DNA from: Prevotella sp.
Lineage (GTDB): Bacteria > Bacteroidota > Bacteroidia > Bacteroidales > Bacteroidaceae
Assembly: GCA_024682415.1 (NCBI GenBank)
Contig: JAIKZG010000002.1
Location: 1-64,000 of the forward strand
Direction of reading: 5' to 3'
Length of the DNA: 64,000 bases
Every line of letters starts with the position of its first letter. Position 1 is the stretch's first letter. A model generated the notes under the pieces. That model ran no database searches. It was not told where the DNA came from and saw nothing but the letters and a program-made list of their open reading frames with translations. The position numbers and the translations under genes are program-made. Below are positions 26,315 through 35,956 of the stretch, in pieces.

Positions 26315-27337
26315 TTAGATTTTAGTGAATGCCGGAGCGTCGATTTCGCAGAAATCCTTGTCCTTGTATTTGAAGTAGCCTGCCGCTCCAATCATCGCAG
26401 CGTTGTCGGTGGTGTAGCTGAACTTTGGTATATAGATAGTCCAGCCATACTTCTTCGCGTGTTCATGGAAGGCATTGCGCAGACCATTATTGGCCGACAC
26501 ACCGCCAGCCACTGCCACATGCTTTATGCCAGTCTGCTTTACGGCAAGACGGAGCTTCTTCATGAGAATGTCTACGATGGTGAACTCCAAACTTGCTGCT
26601 ATGTCTTCCTTGTGATGTTCTACGAAGTCGGGATCATCAGCCACCCACTTGCGCAGAGAGTAAAGGAACGATGTTTTCAAGCCTGAGAAGCTGTAGTCAA
26701 GCCCGGGGATGTGAGGCTCGGCAAACTTATAAGCCTTAGGATTGCCCTGTCGGGCGAGCTTATCGATGATAGGGCCGCCAGGATAGCCAAGACCCATCAC
26801 CTTTGAGCATTTATCGATGGCTTCGCCGGCAGCGTCGTCGATAGTCTGTCCCAAAATCTCCATGTCGTTGTAAGCGTTGGCCTTCACTATCTGTGAGTTT
26901 CCTCCGCTGACGAGCAGACACAGGAATGGGAATGGTGGCGCGGTGTTGTCGTCGTCGCTTTCCTTTATGAAATGCGCCATTATGTGACCCTGCAAGTGGT
27001 TTACATCGATGAGAGGTATTCCTAATGAAAGCGCCAAGCCCTTTGCGAAGCTTACACCCACAAGCAGCGAACCCATAAGTCCTGGTCCACGTGTGAAAGC
27101 GATTGCAGTGAGCTGCTCCTTGGTGATTCCGGCGCGTTTGATAGCCTGATCCACCACCGGAACGACATTCTGCTGATGTGCACGCGACGCCAACTCAGGC
27201 ACTACGCCACCGTATGCGCGGTGAACATCCTGAGAAGCTGTTACGTTGCTAAGCAAGACACCATTGCGGAGAACGGCAGCCGATGTATCATCGCAGCTGC
27301 TTTCGATACTCAGAATATATACGTCTGCCATAGCCAT
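26315..27337 (-). CDS. tsaD: tRNA t6A37 threonylcarbamoyltransferase TsaD
   Basis: Transfers the threonylcarbamoyl group to A37 of ANN-decoding tRNAs. 340 residues; ILSIESSCDDTSAAVL start, metal His pair in NHLQGHIMAHF, FLCLLVSGGNSQIV, GLGYPGGP, and VAVAGGVSANNGLR. The ATG shares a base with the map stop (TAATG); an alternative ATG lies six bases on. Confidence 0.96.
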   Translation of the reverse strand: MAMADVYILSIESSCDDTSAAVLRNGVLLSNVTASQDVHRAYGGVVPELASRAHQQNVVPVVDQAIKRAGITKEQLTAIAFTRGPGLMGSLLVGVSFAKGLALSLGIPLIDVNHLQGHIMAHFIKESDDDNTAPPFPFLCLLVSGGNSQIVKANAYNDMEILGQTIDDAAGEAIDKCSKVMGLGYPGGPIIDKLARQGNPKAYKFAEPHIPGLDYSFSGLKTSFLYSLRKWVADDPDFVEHHKEDIAASLEFTIVDILMKKLRLAVKQTGIKHVAVAGGVSANNGLRNAFHEHAKKYGWTIYIPKFSYTTDNAAMIGAAGYFKYKDKDFCEIDAPAFTKI

Positions 27338-28197
27338 TAATATGTTAGGGTTTCAAGACCGTTTTCCGTCATAAGATAAGTGTGCTCCCACTGTGCAGAA
27401 GGAAGCTCATCGCCAGTGATAACCTCCCATCCATACTCGTCGTCAGCATCAAGGAACACTTTCCATGTGCCCTGATTGATCATAGGCTCTATGGTGAACA
27501 CCATTCCGGGAACGAGCAGCATGCCAGTGCCCTTGTGGCCATAGTGAAGCACATCAGGTTCCTCATGGAATTCCACTCCCACGCCATGTCCGCACAAGTC
27601 GCGCACTACGCCATAGTGATATTTCTTGGCGTGCTTCTCTATTGCATGGCCGATGTCTCCTACAAATCCGAATGGCTTAGCTGCCTCCGCGCCGATTTCC
27701 ATGCATTCCTTAGCCACACGAACGAGCTGCTCCTTCTCAGGAGTGGTCTGCCCGATGATAAACATACGAGATGCGTCGGCGTAATAGCCTTTATAGATAG
27801 TGGTGAAGTCCACATTCACGATGTCGCCCTCCTTGAGCACATCCTCTTCTTTAGGAATACCATGGCATACTACCTCGTTAATGCTTGTGCAGACGCTCTT
27901 GGGGAAGCCCTCATAGTTAAGACAAGCAGGCGTTGCGCCATGCGACGTACAGAAGTCGTAGCATATCTTGTCGATTTCCAGGGTGTTCATGCCTGCATGT
28001 ATTTTCTCGGCTACCGCGTCGAGCACGCCTGTATTAATCTTGCCTGCTTCGCGTATGCCTTCTATCTGTTCCGGAGTTTTAATCAAATCACGGGTAGGCA
28101 CTTCCTTGCCTTTGTTTTCCCAATACATGACCTTCTTGTCAAGCTCGGTAGGTTCCTGACCCGACAAGCAATGCCATCTTCTTTTCTTAAATCTCAT
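27337..28197 (-). CDS. map: Methionine aminopeptidase, type I
   Basis: Removes the initiator Met from nascent proteins. 286 residues with the dinuclear metal ligands in VNVDFTTIYKGYYADASR (two Asp), CGHGVGVEFHEEP (His) and VFTIEPM (Glu), plus CHGIP. An N-terminal extension of about 35 residues (FKKRRWHCLSGQ) may be a relic of a metal-binding tail of the SEC-C kind, lacking most Cys. 15 nt after smpB. Confidence 0.94.
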   Translation of the reverse strand: MRFKKRRWHCLSGQEPTELDKKVMYWENKGKEVPTRDLIKTPEQIEGIREAGKINTGVLDAVAEKIHAGMNTLEIDKICYDFCTSHGATPACLNYEGFPKSVCTSINEVVCHGIPKEEDVLKEGDIVNVDFTTIYKGYYADASRMFIIGQTTPEKEQLVRVAKECMEIGAEAAKPFGFVGDIGHAIEKHAKKYHYGVVRDLCGHGVGVEFHEEPDVLHYGHKGTGMLLVPGMVFTIEPMINQGTWKVFLDADDEYGWEVITGDELPSAQWEHTYLMTENGLETLTY

Positions 28198-28212
28198 AAT
28201 AATATTACTTAA

Positions 28213-28692
28213 TTAATATCTTTTCATTGCTCGATCCATTTCTCGACGGTCTTCCTTTTCTTTCAATGTCTGTCGCTTGTCATACTCTTTCTTACCGCGA
28301 GCAAGCGCTATATCCATCTTCGCGCGTCCATGATCGTCGATGAAGACGAGCGTAGGCACAATGGTGAAGCCTGGATTCTTGGTTTCCTCAAGCAGCTTCT
28401 GTATCTCGCGCTTGCGTAACAGCAGCTTGCGGTCGCGCTTAGCCTCATGATTGGAGAATGAACCATAGAAATAAGGTGAAACGTTCATTCCCTTAACCCA
28501 TATCTCGCCGTTATTGATGTAGCAGAAGGTATCTACAAGCGAGGCTTTACCCAGTCGGATAGATTTTATCTCTGTGCCCGTGAGCACTATTCCGGCGGTA
28601 AAAGTATCTACGAAGAAATACTCAAACGAAGCCTTCTTGTTTTTTATCTGTATGGGACTCTTTTTACGGAGTTCCTGTTCGTCTTTGTTCAT
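28213..28692 (-). CDS. smpB: SsrA-binding protein SmpB
   Basis: Partner of tmRNA in rescue of stalled ribosomes. 159 residues from ATG at 28692; shows [36 protein letters not shown] and the basic C-terminal tail ([19 protein letters not shown]) that enters the decoding site. The start at 28692 leaves 7 nt after the upstream stop. No tmRNA gene is visible in the window. Confidence 0.95.
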   Translation of the reverse strand: MNKDEQELRKKSPIQIKNKKASFEYFFVDTFTAGIVLTGTEIKSIRLGKASLVDTFCYINNGEIWVKGMNVSPYFYGSFSNHEAKRDRKLLLRKREIQKLLEETKNPGFTIVPTLVFIDDHGRAKMDIALARGKKEYDKRQTLKEKEDRREMDRAMKRY

Positions 28693-28699
28693 AATAAAT

Positions 28700-29206
28700 T
28701 TATTTTTCAATTATCGCGAAGTCGGAAATGTGCTCATCGATGTAATGGGCAACGGCACTTGTCCAGTCTTCTTCGTTTTCTACAAAGCAATCGTCGAAAG
28801 CATCAAACTCCTCATACTTCTCAAACATTGCCATAAACTCTTCATCAGAGCAGTCGCGCTCTATTTCCTCATGGTATTTGGAATAAAGACGGTGGCACTT
28901 ATTGAGCACCTTATGCAAATCAGCAAGCCCCCACTCTCTGAACACCTTGCTTAGCGGATTCAGGAAGATGAAGCCACCATAGCCATTATGGATAAGCTGA
29001 ACAAATCCACCGTCCATCACCTCGTCACGCAATATCTGGTAAGCGAGGAGTGATATCTGGGCAGTGGAAAGCTGCGCCATATTGTCAGCGTTAAGCTCAC
29101 CGCCTATAGCATTATAAATGGCATCGGTGAAGCATTTCATAAATTCATCCATGCCTTCATGAGCCGCGCTTATCACGCAGGCTTCCTTAATCTTTACTTC
29201 CACCAT
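28700..29206 (-). CDS. DMP19-family (DUF4375) protein
   Basis: 168 residues; I recognise the [20 protein letters not shown] and [12 protein letters not shown] core of the DMP19/DUF4375 fold, with a highly acidic second half. DMP19 of Neisseria has been described as a DNA-mimic protein, but no such role can be assumed here. Embedded between a flippase-like membrane protein gene (4-nt gap) and smpB. Confidence 0.75.
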   Translation of the reverse strand: MVEVKIKEACVISAAHEGMDEFMKCFTDAIYNAIGGELNADNMAQLSTAQISLLAYQILRDEVMDGGFVQLIHNGYGGFIFLNPLSKVFREWGLADLHKVLNKCHRLYSKYHEEIERDCSDEEFMAMFEKYEEFDAFDDCFVENEEDWTSAVAHYIDEHISDFAIIEK

Positions 29207-29210
29207 TTTG

Positions 29211-30215
29211 TTATTTGTTTCTTTTCGTTTTATTATTAATCTTTATAAGCAACAGACCAATGCCTGTCCATATCAGCTCGCGAATACGCACTATCAGAGC
29301 TACGAAGATGCCTGCACCTGCCGTCATGCCCAAGCCCGAAACCGACATGAGGAAGCCTCCCTCTCTGCCGCCAAGCTGCAAAGGCATAAAAAAGAGAATA
29401 TTAGCGAATAATGAGGTGAACGCTATCACAAGAATACATTGCAGATAGTTCACGCTCGGCATAAGCACAAGCAAGATGAAGAACACTTCCAATGCGGAAC
29501 ACACTCTGCACATCACCTCAAGGCTCACTACGGAGAGGAATGTCTTTCGGTTCTGACGGTTTAACGCCGAAATCTGCCTGTCAATAGTGTCGAGTTCCTC
29601 CCTATGTTTAGAGATGAAAGGCGCAGCCCATCTCTTAATATATGGTATGTGGCTAAAGACATTGAGCATTCTCACCGCCAAGCCTTTGCGATAGCCTGAG
29701 ATGAAAAACCACACGCCCAAACCGCAAAAGGCTGCCGTAGCGCCAAGCATTATCGCCATAAACAACGACAATGGCTGAATGGCTACATATAGCGCGATGG
29801 ACAACAGCCAAAAGCAGAAGTGGCTGAATATGTGGGTCATCACATAAAGAATTACCGATGAGGAAGCTCTCTCCGTGCCAATACGTGGCGCGAGTTCCAT
29901 TATGCGGTAAGGCTCGCCTCCCATAAGTCCGCCGGGAGTGGCATAATTGAGGGCGAAGCCCGAAACCGTGATTTTATAAAGCCACCAGAAGGAAACAGTG
30001 CGTCTGTCATCATCTGTTCTGCCTGCCTTTATGATGAGATACCACGCTGCGGTGTTGAAGATATAGAGAAATGCCCAAAGCACGACGACGGCAAAGAACC
30101 AGTAGCCTGCGCTGCATAGTCCTCGCCACACTTCAGAAAAGTCGAGCTGACTTATCATGACGATAAGCACCACCAGCCCGAAGATGAAGAAAGCGTTTTG
30201 GTATTTCTTGCTCAT
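29211..30215 (-). CDS. Flippase-like (LPG synthase TM / UPF0104) membrane protein
   Basis: 334 residues, about eight hydrophobic segments. [18 protein letters not shown] and [17 protein letters not shown] match the lysylphosphatidylglycerol-synthetase transmembrane/AglD-like family. Likely moves or modifies a lipid-linked molecule in the inner membrane; substrate unknown. 8 nt after pdxA. Confidence 0.8.
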   Translation of the reverse strand: MSKKYQNAFFIFGLVVLIVMISQLDFSEVWRGLCSAGYWFFAVVVLWAFLYIFNTAAWYLIIKAGRTDDDRRTVSFWWLYKITVSGFALNYATPGGLMGGEPYRIMELAPRIGTERASSSVILYVMTHIFSHFCFWLLSIALYVAIQPLSLFMAIMLGATAAFCGLGVWFFISGYRKGLAVRMLNVFSHIPYIKRWAAPFISKHREELDTIDRQISALNRQNRKTFLSVVSLEVMCRVCSALEVFFILLVLMPSVNYLQCILVIAFTSLFANILFFMPLQLGGREGGFLMSVSGLGMTAGAGIFVALIVRIRELIWTGIGLLLIKINNKTKRNK

Positions 30216-30223
30216 TTGTAATA

Positions 30224-31384
30224 TTAAGCCTGCTGCTCCTCGCCGTGGCTATTATGCTCGTGATGTTCTTCCCTATGCTCTTTATGTTCCTTGTTTTCCT
30301 TCTTGTCAGAAGACGTAGGACGGGCATAACGAGCCTTCTCGCCATCATCTTTCTTGTCCTTATAAAGCTTTGGAAGAGGGTTGGCGTAAGGCTTATCATA
30401 TTCTATTCTGTTGCGATACACGTCGATAGCCGTATAAATAGCATGACGCATAGAAATCTCATTGGCTACACCCTTGCCGGCGATGTCGAATGAAGGCTCA
30501 TTCTCCGGCGCGGTGCATACAACAGGCAGACCAGCCACAAGAGTAACTCCGCTCTCTATCTGCAACGACTTGAAAGGCAGCACGCCTTGGTCATGATACA
30601 TGGCAAGCACAGCGTCGAAAGCCTCATATTTATCAGTTGCGAAGAAATCTTCCGCTGCGTAAGGACCGAAAGCTTGCAATCCGCTTTCAGCCATCATGTT
30701 TACAGCTGGGATGATAGCCTCTTTCTCCTCCTGTCCGTCAGCGTTAGGATTGAGGGCGAGGATTGCTATGCGTGGATTGGTGATGCGGAAATCGCGACGA
30801 AGGGTTTTATACAGCAAAATGGTTCTTTTTACTATATTCTCGGTCTTCACCTCGTCGGCAACATTCTTCAACGCAAGCTCGTCGGTAAACAGAGCCACGC
30901 GCATACGCTCATTCACATACAGATTCATCACGCCTTCTCCCTCGCCAAGGCATGTATCAACATATTTGTAGACACCTTTAAACGGAATGCCTTCCACTTT
31001 AAGATTCTGCTTATCGAGCGGCGCAGAGACAAGCACATCGAAAGCACCCGCGCGATAATCGCTCATGGCCTTATCGAGAGCCTTTATGGCTGCCTGACCG
31101 GAAGCTTCGGTAGGCATTCCCAAGTCTACTCTCACGTCTTCATCGAAGCATGGAATGATATTCACTTTACCATTCTGCGCGTCCTTGGCGTTGTTAATTA
31201 TAGTGAAATTGGCGTTCATGTCCATAGCCTTCGCATGATATGCGGCAATCTTAGGCGAACCGTATATAATAGGAGTACACAGTTCAAGCATATCTGGCTC
31301 GGCAAAGGTTTTGAATATCAGCTCGTATCCTATGCCGTTAGTGTCGCCGTGTGTGATAGCCACACGAATATTTTTATTTTCCAT
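30224..31384 (-). CDS. pdxA: 4-hydroxythreonine-4-phosphate dehydrogenase
   Basis: Oxidises 4-phosphohydroxy-threonine for de novo pyridoxal phosphate synthesis. 386 residues; [16 protein letters not shown] start, [39 protein letters not shown] (metal/substrate His and Asp). Beyond the usual end there is an unusual tail of about 45 residues very rich in Lys, Glu and His. Part of the mazG-to-cinA train. Confidence 0.92.
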   Translation of the reverse strand: MENKNIRVAITHGDTNGIGYELIFKTFAEPDMLELCTPIIYGSPKIAAYHAKAMDMNANFTIINNAKDAQNGKVNIIPCFDEDVRVDLGMPTEASGQAAIKALDKAMSDYRAGAFDVLVSAPLDKQNLKVEGIPFKGVYKYVDTCLGEGEGVMNLYVNERMRVALFTDELALKNVADEVKTENIVKRTILLYKTLRRDFRITNPRIAILALNPNADGQEEKEAIIPAVNMMAESGLQAFGPYAAEDFFATDKYEAFDAVLAMYHDQGVLPFKSLQIESGVTLVAGLPVVCTAPENEPSFDIAGKGVANEISMRHAIYTAIDVYRNRIEYDKPYANPLPKLYKDKKDDGEKARYARPTSSDKKENKEHKEHREEHHEHNSHGEEQQA

Positions 31385-31412
31385 TTCTATATATATCGAA
31401 TTAATTGTTGTT

Positions 31413-32369
31413 TTAGTTTGTTTTCTTATTCATTTTCAGGCTGTATGCCATCGCCTCACATTCACGCATGGCATTGCGCTTATCTTTATTCGGGGCGAAA
31501 AGGAATGCATCGACAATGAGATAGCCTTTGTTCCCGTCCTTTATCATGCGGCTAATGAAAGGTCCGCCCATAGCGTCGCCCTGCATTTCCCACAAACCAC
31601 GCACAGTCTTATTGTAATGAGCCTTGCTTTTAAGAGCAAAGCAAGTGCTATCGGTTATCATCGTGCCGGCAACCGTCATCATACGCATATCATCGGTTTC
31701 GCCTTTGATGTTGCGTCCCCATACGCTGTCGCGCTTAGCCACGAGATTATCAAGGCAAGACACACGATATACGCATACATTCTTCATCACCGTGGCGGAG
31801 TTGTTGGAAAACCAAAGGAAATCCTTTGCCTTTCGGCTATACATCATGTCTATTGATAGCCACAGGTCAGCACCGAACATCTTATTCGCCATGCGCGAAG
31901 CTTTCACGTCGTGTTTGCGCTTCAGCTGAGCAAGCCATGTCTCCATCTCCCATGCCGAAAGCAGATCGGAAAGATACTTGCCCTGAACGAGCATATCCTT
32001 GCGCATAGCCTCAACAGTCTTTGCGTATATTCTCACCACAATCTGCGGCTCAGCATATAGGTTGCGAGTAAACTTTATCCTGGTCGCTCCCTCATGCCTT
32101 GCGTCTATATTCACCTCCACGATAGCTCTCGCCAGCCTTGTAGTGGCATTAAGGGTATCTACATTAGCAACGAGATTAAACATCGGCTCGCTTTGTGGCA
32201 ACGCTTTCATCGGCTGCTGCAATACAGAGTCGATTACGCTGAGCGCATCGCTGTCCCTGCCACTCACAATCACATCATAATGTCTGCCGCCTGAAGCAGG
32301 CATCAAGCTGTCATTGCCATTGCATGAAAGCATTGTGATTATCAATATGAGAGGCAACAGGTATCTCAT
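31413..32369 (-). CDS. DUF4837 lipoprotein
   Basis: 318 residues from ATG at 32369, which lies 10 nt after the rlmN stop; the longer frame runs back into rlmN. A lipoprotein signal ends in LIITMLSC. The rest resembles the Bacteroidetes DUF4837 family (VIVSGRDSDALSVIDSVLQ; FGADLWLSIDMMYSRKAKDF; GPFISRMI near the end). Exported; function unknown. Confidence 0.8.
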   Translation of the reverse strand: MRYLLPLILIITMLSCNGNDSLMPASGGRHYDVIVSGRDSDALSVIDSVLQQPMKALPQSEPMFNLVANVDTLNATTRLARAIVEVNIDARHEGATRIKFTRNLYAEPQIVVRIYAKTVEAMRKDMLVQGKYLSDLLSAWEMETWLAQLKRKHDVKASRMANKMFGADLWLSIDMMYSRKAKDFLWFSNNSATVMKNVCVYRVSCLDNLVAKRDSVWGRNIKGETDDMRMMTVAGTMITDSTCFALKSKAHYNKTVRGLWEMQGDAMGGPFISRMIKDGNKGYLIVDAFLFAPNKDKRNAMRECEAMAYSLKMNKKTN

Positions 32370-32379
32370 CGTTACGTTA

Positions 32380-33414
32380 TTATCGTTTGTTCTCCTTCTT
32401 AGCCGTAGAAAGCAATCCACAAGCTGCGAAGATATCCTGTCCGCGACTTGCGCGAATGGTTGTGAATATGCCGTGCTGAGTGAGATAATTGCGGAACTGC
32501 TCCATCTTAGCATCGTCCACTCCGTGGAGAGGTACATTCGGAATGGTGTGGAAACGTATCAAGTTGATTCTGCAATCAAGGCCTTTGAGCAAGCTTATAA
32601 TACGCTGTGCATGAGCCTTGTCGTCGTTGAGTCCTTTAAACACGATATACTCAAACGACAGGCGACGCTGATGTGAGAAGTCGTAATTACGCAGAAGCTC
32701 AACTACATCTTCTATCGACATGCCACGCTCCGCCGGCATAAGCTCTGAACGTTCCTCTGGCACAGCGTCGTGCAAGCTGATTGCCACATGACACTGACTT
32801 TCCTCAAGAAATCTCTTAAGCTTATTCTTCACGCCCACGCTGCTCACCGTAATGCGCTTCGGACTCCACGCATAACCATAAGGCGCGGTAAGGATTTCAG
32901 TGGCGCGAAGCACATTATCAAGATTATCCATAGGCTCGCCCTGCCCCATAAACACTATATTAGTGAGCTTGTCGCGCTCCGGCAACGCGTAAATCTGATT
33001 AAGGATATCCGTAGCCGAAAGACTTCCCTCGAAGCCCTGCTTACCAGTTTGGCAGAATAGGCAGTTCATCTTGCATCCCACCTGGGAAGACACGCACAGA
33101 GTGGCGCGATCCTCTTCAGGGATATATACCGTCTCCACAAACTTGCCCGAAGCCGTAGGGAAAAGGTATTTTATCGTTCCGTCCTTACTCTTCTGAGCAT
33201 CGATGGGAGCTTTGCATCCTATCGTGTATTGTTCGGCAAGCCTTTCACGGTTTGCCTTTGAGAGATTTGTCATCTCGTCTATAGAGGCAACATGGCGTTC
33301 GTAAAGCCATTTAGCCATCTGTCCACCTGTAAACGCCGGCATTCCAAGGCTCTTAGCCACATCTTTAAGCTCACCGAGAGTCATGCCGAGCAAAGGTATC
33401 TTATTTTCTTCCAT
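32380..33414 (-). CDS. rlmN: 23S rRNA/tRNA adenine-C2 methyltransferase RlmN
   Basis: Radical-SAM enzyme that methylates A2503 of 23S rRNA and A37 of some tRNAs. 344 residues; the Cx3Cx2C cluster motif is in SSQVGCKMNCLFCQTGKQG, followed by VFMGQGEPMDNLD, VALSVG-like and FHTIPNVPLHG blocks, and the C-terminal AACGLL Cys. 64 nt after rnz, across an AT-rich near-palindrome at 33447-33472. Confidence 0.95.
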   Translation of the reverse strand: MEENKIPLLGMTLGELKDVAKSLGMPAFTGGQMAKWLYERHVASIDEMTNLSKANRERLAEQYTIGCKAPIDAQKSKDGTIKYLFPTASGKFVETVYIPEEDRATLCVSSQVGCKMNCLFCQTGKQGFEGSLSATDILNQIYALPERDKLTNIVFMGQGEPMDNLDNVLRATEILTAPYGYAWSPKRITVSSVGVKNKLKRFLEESQCHVAISLHDAVPEERSELMPAERGMSIEDVVELLRNYDFSHQRRLSFEYIVFKGLNDDKAHAQRIISLLKGLDCRINLIRFHTIPNVPLHGVDDAKMEQFRNYLTQHGIFTTIRASRGQDIFAACGLLSTAKKENKR

Positions 33415-33478
33415 ATATAATCTATGTACGAATTCTTAGAAAGTCGTGCACGAAAAAATATTTTTTCATGCAGACAAA

Positions 33479-34396
33479 TTATTTTATGTCTACCACAAGA
33501 TTTTCTCTTGCCAGTATAGAGTTTGGGAATATCTTCTTAGCTTCATCAAGAAGCAGTTCCTCATTATTATATCGTGCGCTGAAATGTCCCAATATAAGTT
33601 GCCCTGCATTGGCACGTTTCGCTATTGTAGCCGCCTGCTCTGCCGTGCTGTGATAATAGAGTTTGGCTCTATCCTCGTAATCAGAAGCATAAGTGCTTTC
33701 ATGATAGAGCAAAGACACATTCTCTATCTCCTTGGCAAGGTCGGGCACAAACTTCGTATCGCTGCAATAAGCATAAGAGCGTGGAGCGTCGGCAGGTTCA
33801 GTAAGCTGCTGCGAAGTGTACACCTTGCCTTCCTCCGTAGTCCACGACGCGCCATTCTTAATGTTGTTAATCTGCGAGAGTGGAATGCCGAGGAAATCTA
33901 TCATGTCGCGACGTATGTGGGGCAGAGTTGCCTTTTCCTTAAACAAGAAACCGCAACAAGGCACGCGATGTTGCAAAGGAAGCGTTTCCACCGTAAGGCT
34001 CTTATCATTGTAAATCACCTCACGCTTCGCCGTATCAATGGCATGGAACACGACTTCATACTCCATATTAGAGCAGAAGAACTCCAAGTTGGCCTTGAAA
34101 ATATCCTCAAACTCGGCAGGGGCATACACATGAAGCGGTGCTGTGCGTCCGAGCATACCAAAAGTAGAAATCATTCCCATGAGACCAAGGCAATGGTCGC
34201 CATGACAATGACTTATAAATACCGCAAGAATCTTGTTGAAATGCTGGCGCGAGCGTCGGAGCTGAATCTGCGTGCCTTCGCCGCAGTCTATCATAAACTC
34301 CTTGCCACGCATCTGCACCACCTGCGACGACGCGAAATGCTTTATCGTGGGCAAAGCACTTCCACAACCGAGTATGTAAACCTTGAATGGTTCCAC
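33479..34396 (-). CDS. rnz: Ribonuclease Z
   Basis: Metallo-beta-lactamase-fold endonuclease for tRNA 3' ends. 305 residues; LGCGSALPT start, FMIDCGEGTQIQLRR, metal motif FISHCHGDHCLGL, DTKFVPDL, LYHESTY and a late LGHFSARY His motif. 20 nt after the lipoprotein gene. Confidence 0.94.
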   Translation of the reverse strand: MEPFKVYILGCGSALPTIKHFASSQVVQMRGKEFMIDCGEGTQIQLRRSRQHFNKILAVFISHCHGDHCLGLMGMISTFGMLGRTAPLHVYAPAEFEDIFKANLEFFCSNMEYEVVFHAIDTAKREVIYNDKSLTVETLPLQHRVPCCGFLFKEKATLPHIRRDMIDFLGIPLSQINNIKNGASWTTEEGKVYTSQQLTEPADAPRSYAYCSDTKFVPDLAKEIENVSLLYHESTYASDYEDRAKLYYHSTAEQAATIAKRANAGQLILGHFSARYNNEELLLDEAKKIFPNSILARENLVVDIK

Positions 34397-34416
34397 TTTT
34401 TCTTATAACGAAGATT

Positions 34417-34968
34417 TTATTTAACTCGCTTATACACAAAGATACCCTTGCCGTTCTCCAGATACATGCTGTCGGCACCGAGTTCATTTATATCGAAAGT
34501 ATCCTTGTTGAGCAACAAGCGGCCATTGAGAATACGCCATGAAGTCCAAGGGTTGGCCTCAGCCTTAACATTGGATTTCACCTCACCGTCTTCCATTATT
34601 TCAAAGTTCTTATCCACGCTTGTCCACTTTCCCTGCAAGGTGGTAAGATTGATAACCTTTGTAGCTATATTCTCGCCATCTATCTTTGTAGCGACAACTG
34701 CCAGTCTGTCGCCGGCGAGCAGTCCGCCTTCCACCTCGGAAGCAGGCTCTGCGTCTTCATCGTTGAGCATAAACTGCAATGTATCGCCGTCGCCGTTGAT
34801 AAGCTCAATGGTGTGCATGGCAGTATTCTCACCACATACGCCATAGATGGTGGTGTCGTTTTCATTCTGTTCTTCCACAGGCTGAATCTTAGCCACATTT
34901 CTCTTCTGCTCATTGCACGCAACGAGAACCAACGCAGCGAATATCACTACATAAAATATCTTTTTCAT
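34417..34968 (-). CDS. Small lipoprotein, lipocalin-like C-terminus
   Basis: 183 residues with a lipoprotein signal (VIFAALVLVAC). The C-terminal half (LQGKWTS and SWRILNGRLLLN, ending FVYKRVK) has the spacing of lipocalin-like or NlpE-related beta-barrel lipoproteins; the N-terminal half resembles an OB-like small domain. Function not assignable. Between mazG and rnz, close spacing on both sides. Confidence 0.6.
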   Translation of the reverse strand: MKKIFYVVIFAALVLVACNEQKRNVAKIQPVEEQNENDTTIYGVCGENTAMHTIELINGDGDTLQFMLNDEDAEPASEVEGGLLAGDRLAVVATKIDGENIATKVINLTTLQGKWTSVDKNFEIMEDGEVKSNVKAEANPWTSWRILNGRLLLNKDTFDINELGADSMYLENGKGIFVYKRVK

Positions 34969-34989
34969 ATATATATTTTCATTTAGTTT

Positions 34990-35787
34990 TTAATCTCTTT
35001 CCTTGCTCTTGGCCTCATTCCAGAATTCATCCATCTCGCCGAGAGTCATATCCTTAATGTTTTTGCCGAGTTCCTTCGCCTTTTCCTCAATATAATTAAA
35101 GCGACGGATAAACTTCTCGTTAGTCTGTTCCAAAGCATTGTCAGGATTAAGATGATAAAGGCGCGCAGCATTGATTACGCTGAAAAGGAAATCACCCAGT
35201 TCCGCAGTGCTTCGCTCTTTATCTTCCTTTGCCAGTTCCGCCTTCAGCTCGCCAAGCTCTTCATCCACTTTCTGCCAAACGTCTTCACGCTTCTGCCAGT
35301 CGAAGCCCACATTGCGAGCCTTATCCTGCACACGGTAAGCCTTTATCAGGCTCGGCAAAGCGTCGGGCACACCGCTGAGCACGCCCTCGTCGGGTTTGTC
35401 GGCACGTTCTTTCTGCTTTATCTGTTCCCATGTGCGGAGCACCTGCTCCTCGGTTTTCACTCCGGTCTGCTCGCCATAGATATGCGGATGGCGGAATATC
35501 AGTTTGTCAGCTTCCTTATTGCAAACGTCGGCAATGTCAAACTGCCCCTTCTCGTCGCCCATGATAGCATAAAAAATGACGTGTTCAAGCACATCACCAA
35601 GCTCCTCACGAATATTTTCAGCGTCGTTCTTCATGAGAGCGCTGCTAAGCTCATAAACTTCTTCTATTGTGTTGGGGCGCAGGCTTTCATTGGTCTGCTT
35701 TTTGTCCCAAGGACATTTCTCACGCAAAGTATCCTGTACATCGATAAGCCTGCCGAAGGCTTGCAATTTTTCTTCTCTTGTATGCAT
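34990..35787 (-). CDS. mazG: Nucleoside triphosphate pyrophosphohydrolase MazG
   Basis: Hydrolyses (d)NTPs and possibly limits ppGpp; house-cleaning enzyme. 265 residues with the tandem MazG domains: LREKCPWDKKQTNESL and EEVYELSSAL ... REELGDVLEHV in the first, then KARNVGFDWQ and DEELGELK ... AELGDFLFSVIN in the second. First gene of the long minus-strand train, with its promoter shared in the intergenic region with divergent valS. Confidence 0.94.
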   Translation of the reverse strand: MHTREEKLQAFGRLIDVQDTLREKCPWDKKQTNESLRPNTIEEVYELSSALMKNDAENIREELGDVLEHVIFYAIMGDEKGQFDIADVCNKEADKLIFRHPHIYGEQTGVKTEEQVLRTWEQIKQKERADKPDEGVLSGVPDALPSLIKAYRVQDKARNVGFDWQKREDVWQKVDEELGELKAELAKEDKERSTAELGDFLFSVINAARLYHLNPDNALEQTNEKFIRRFNYIEEKAKELGKNIKDMTLGEMDEFWNEAKSKERD

Positions 35788-35804
35788 TTGGTAATTTATT
35801 TCTG

Positions 35805-35842
35805 CAAAAGTACGTATTTTCCACCTAAAATTAGTAATTTTG
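35805..35842. promoter_or_regulatory. Divergent mazG / valS promoters
   Basis: TACTTTTG on the minus strand (35812-35805) for mazG and TAATTTTG on the plus strand (35835-35842) for valS. The -7 boxes are 22 bases apart, so the two promoters overlap at their upstream parts. valS would have a leader of about 110 nt. Confidence 0.6.
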
Positions 35843-35956
35843 CACAGTTTTTTAGCTAACTATAAATTACGCGTATATTATTTTTATACTGATTTTGTTG
35901 GTATTTTGAAATATATAAGAGTATAAAAAGTAAGAAAATAATAACATATAAAAGCA

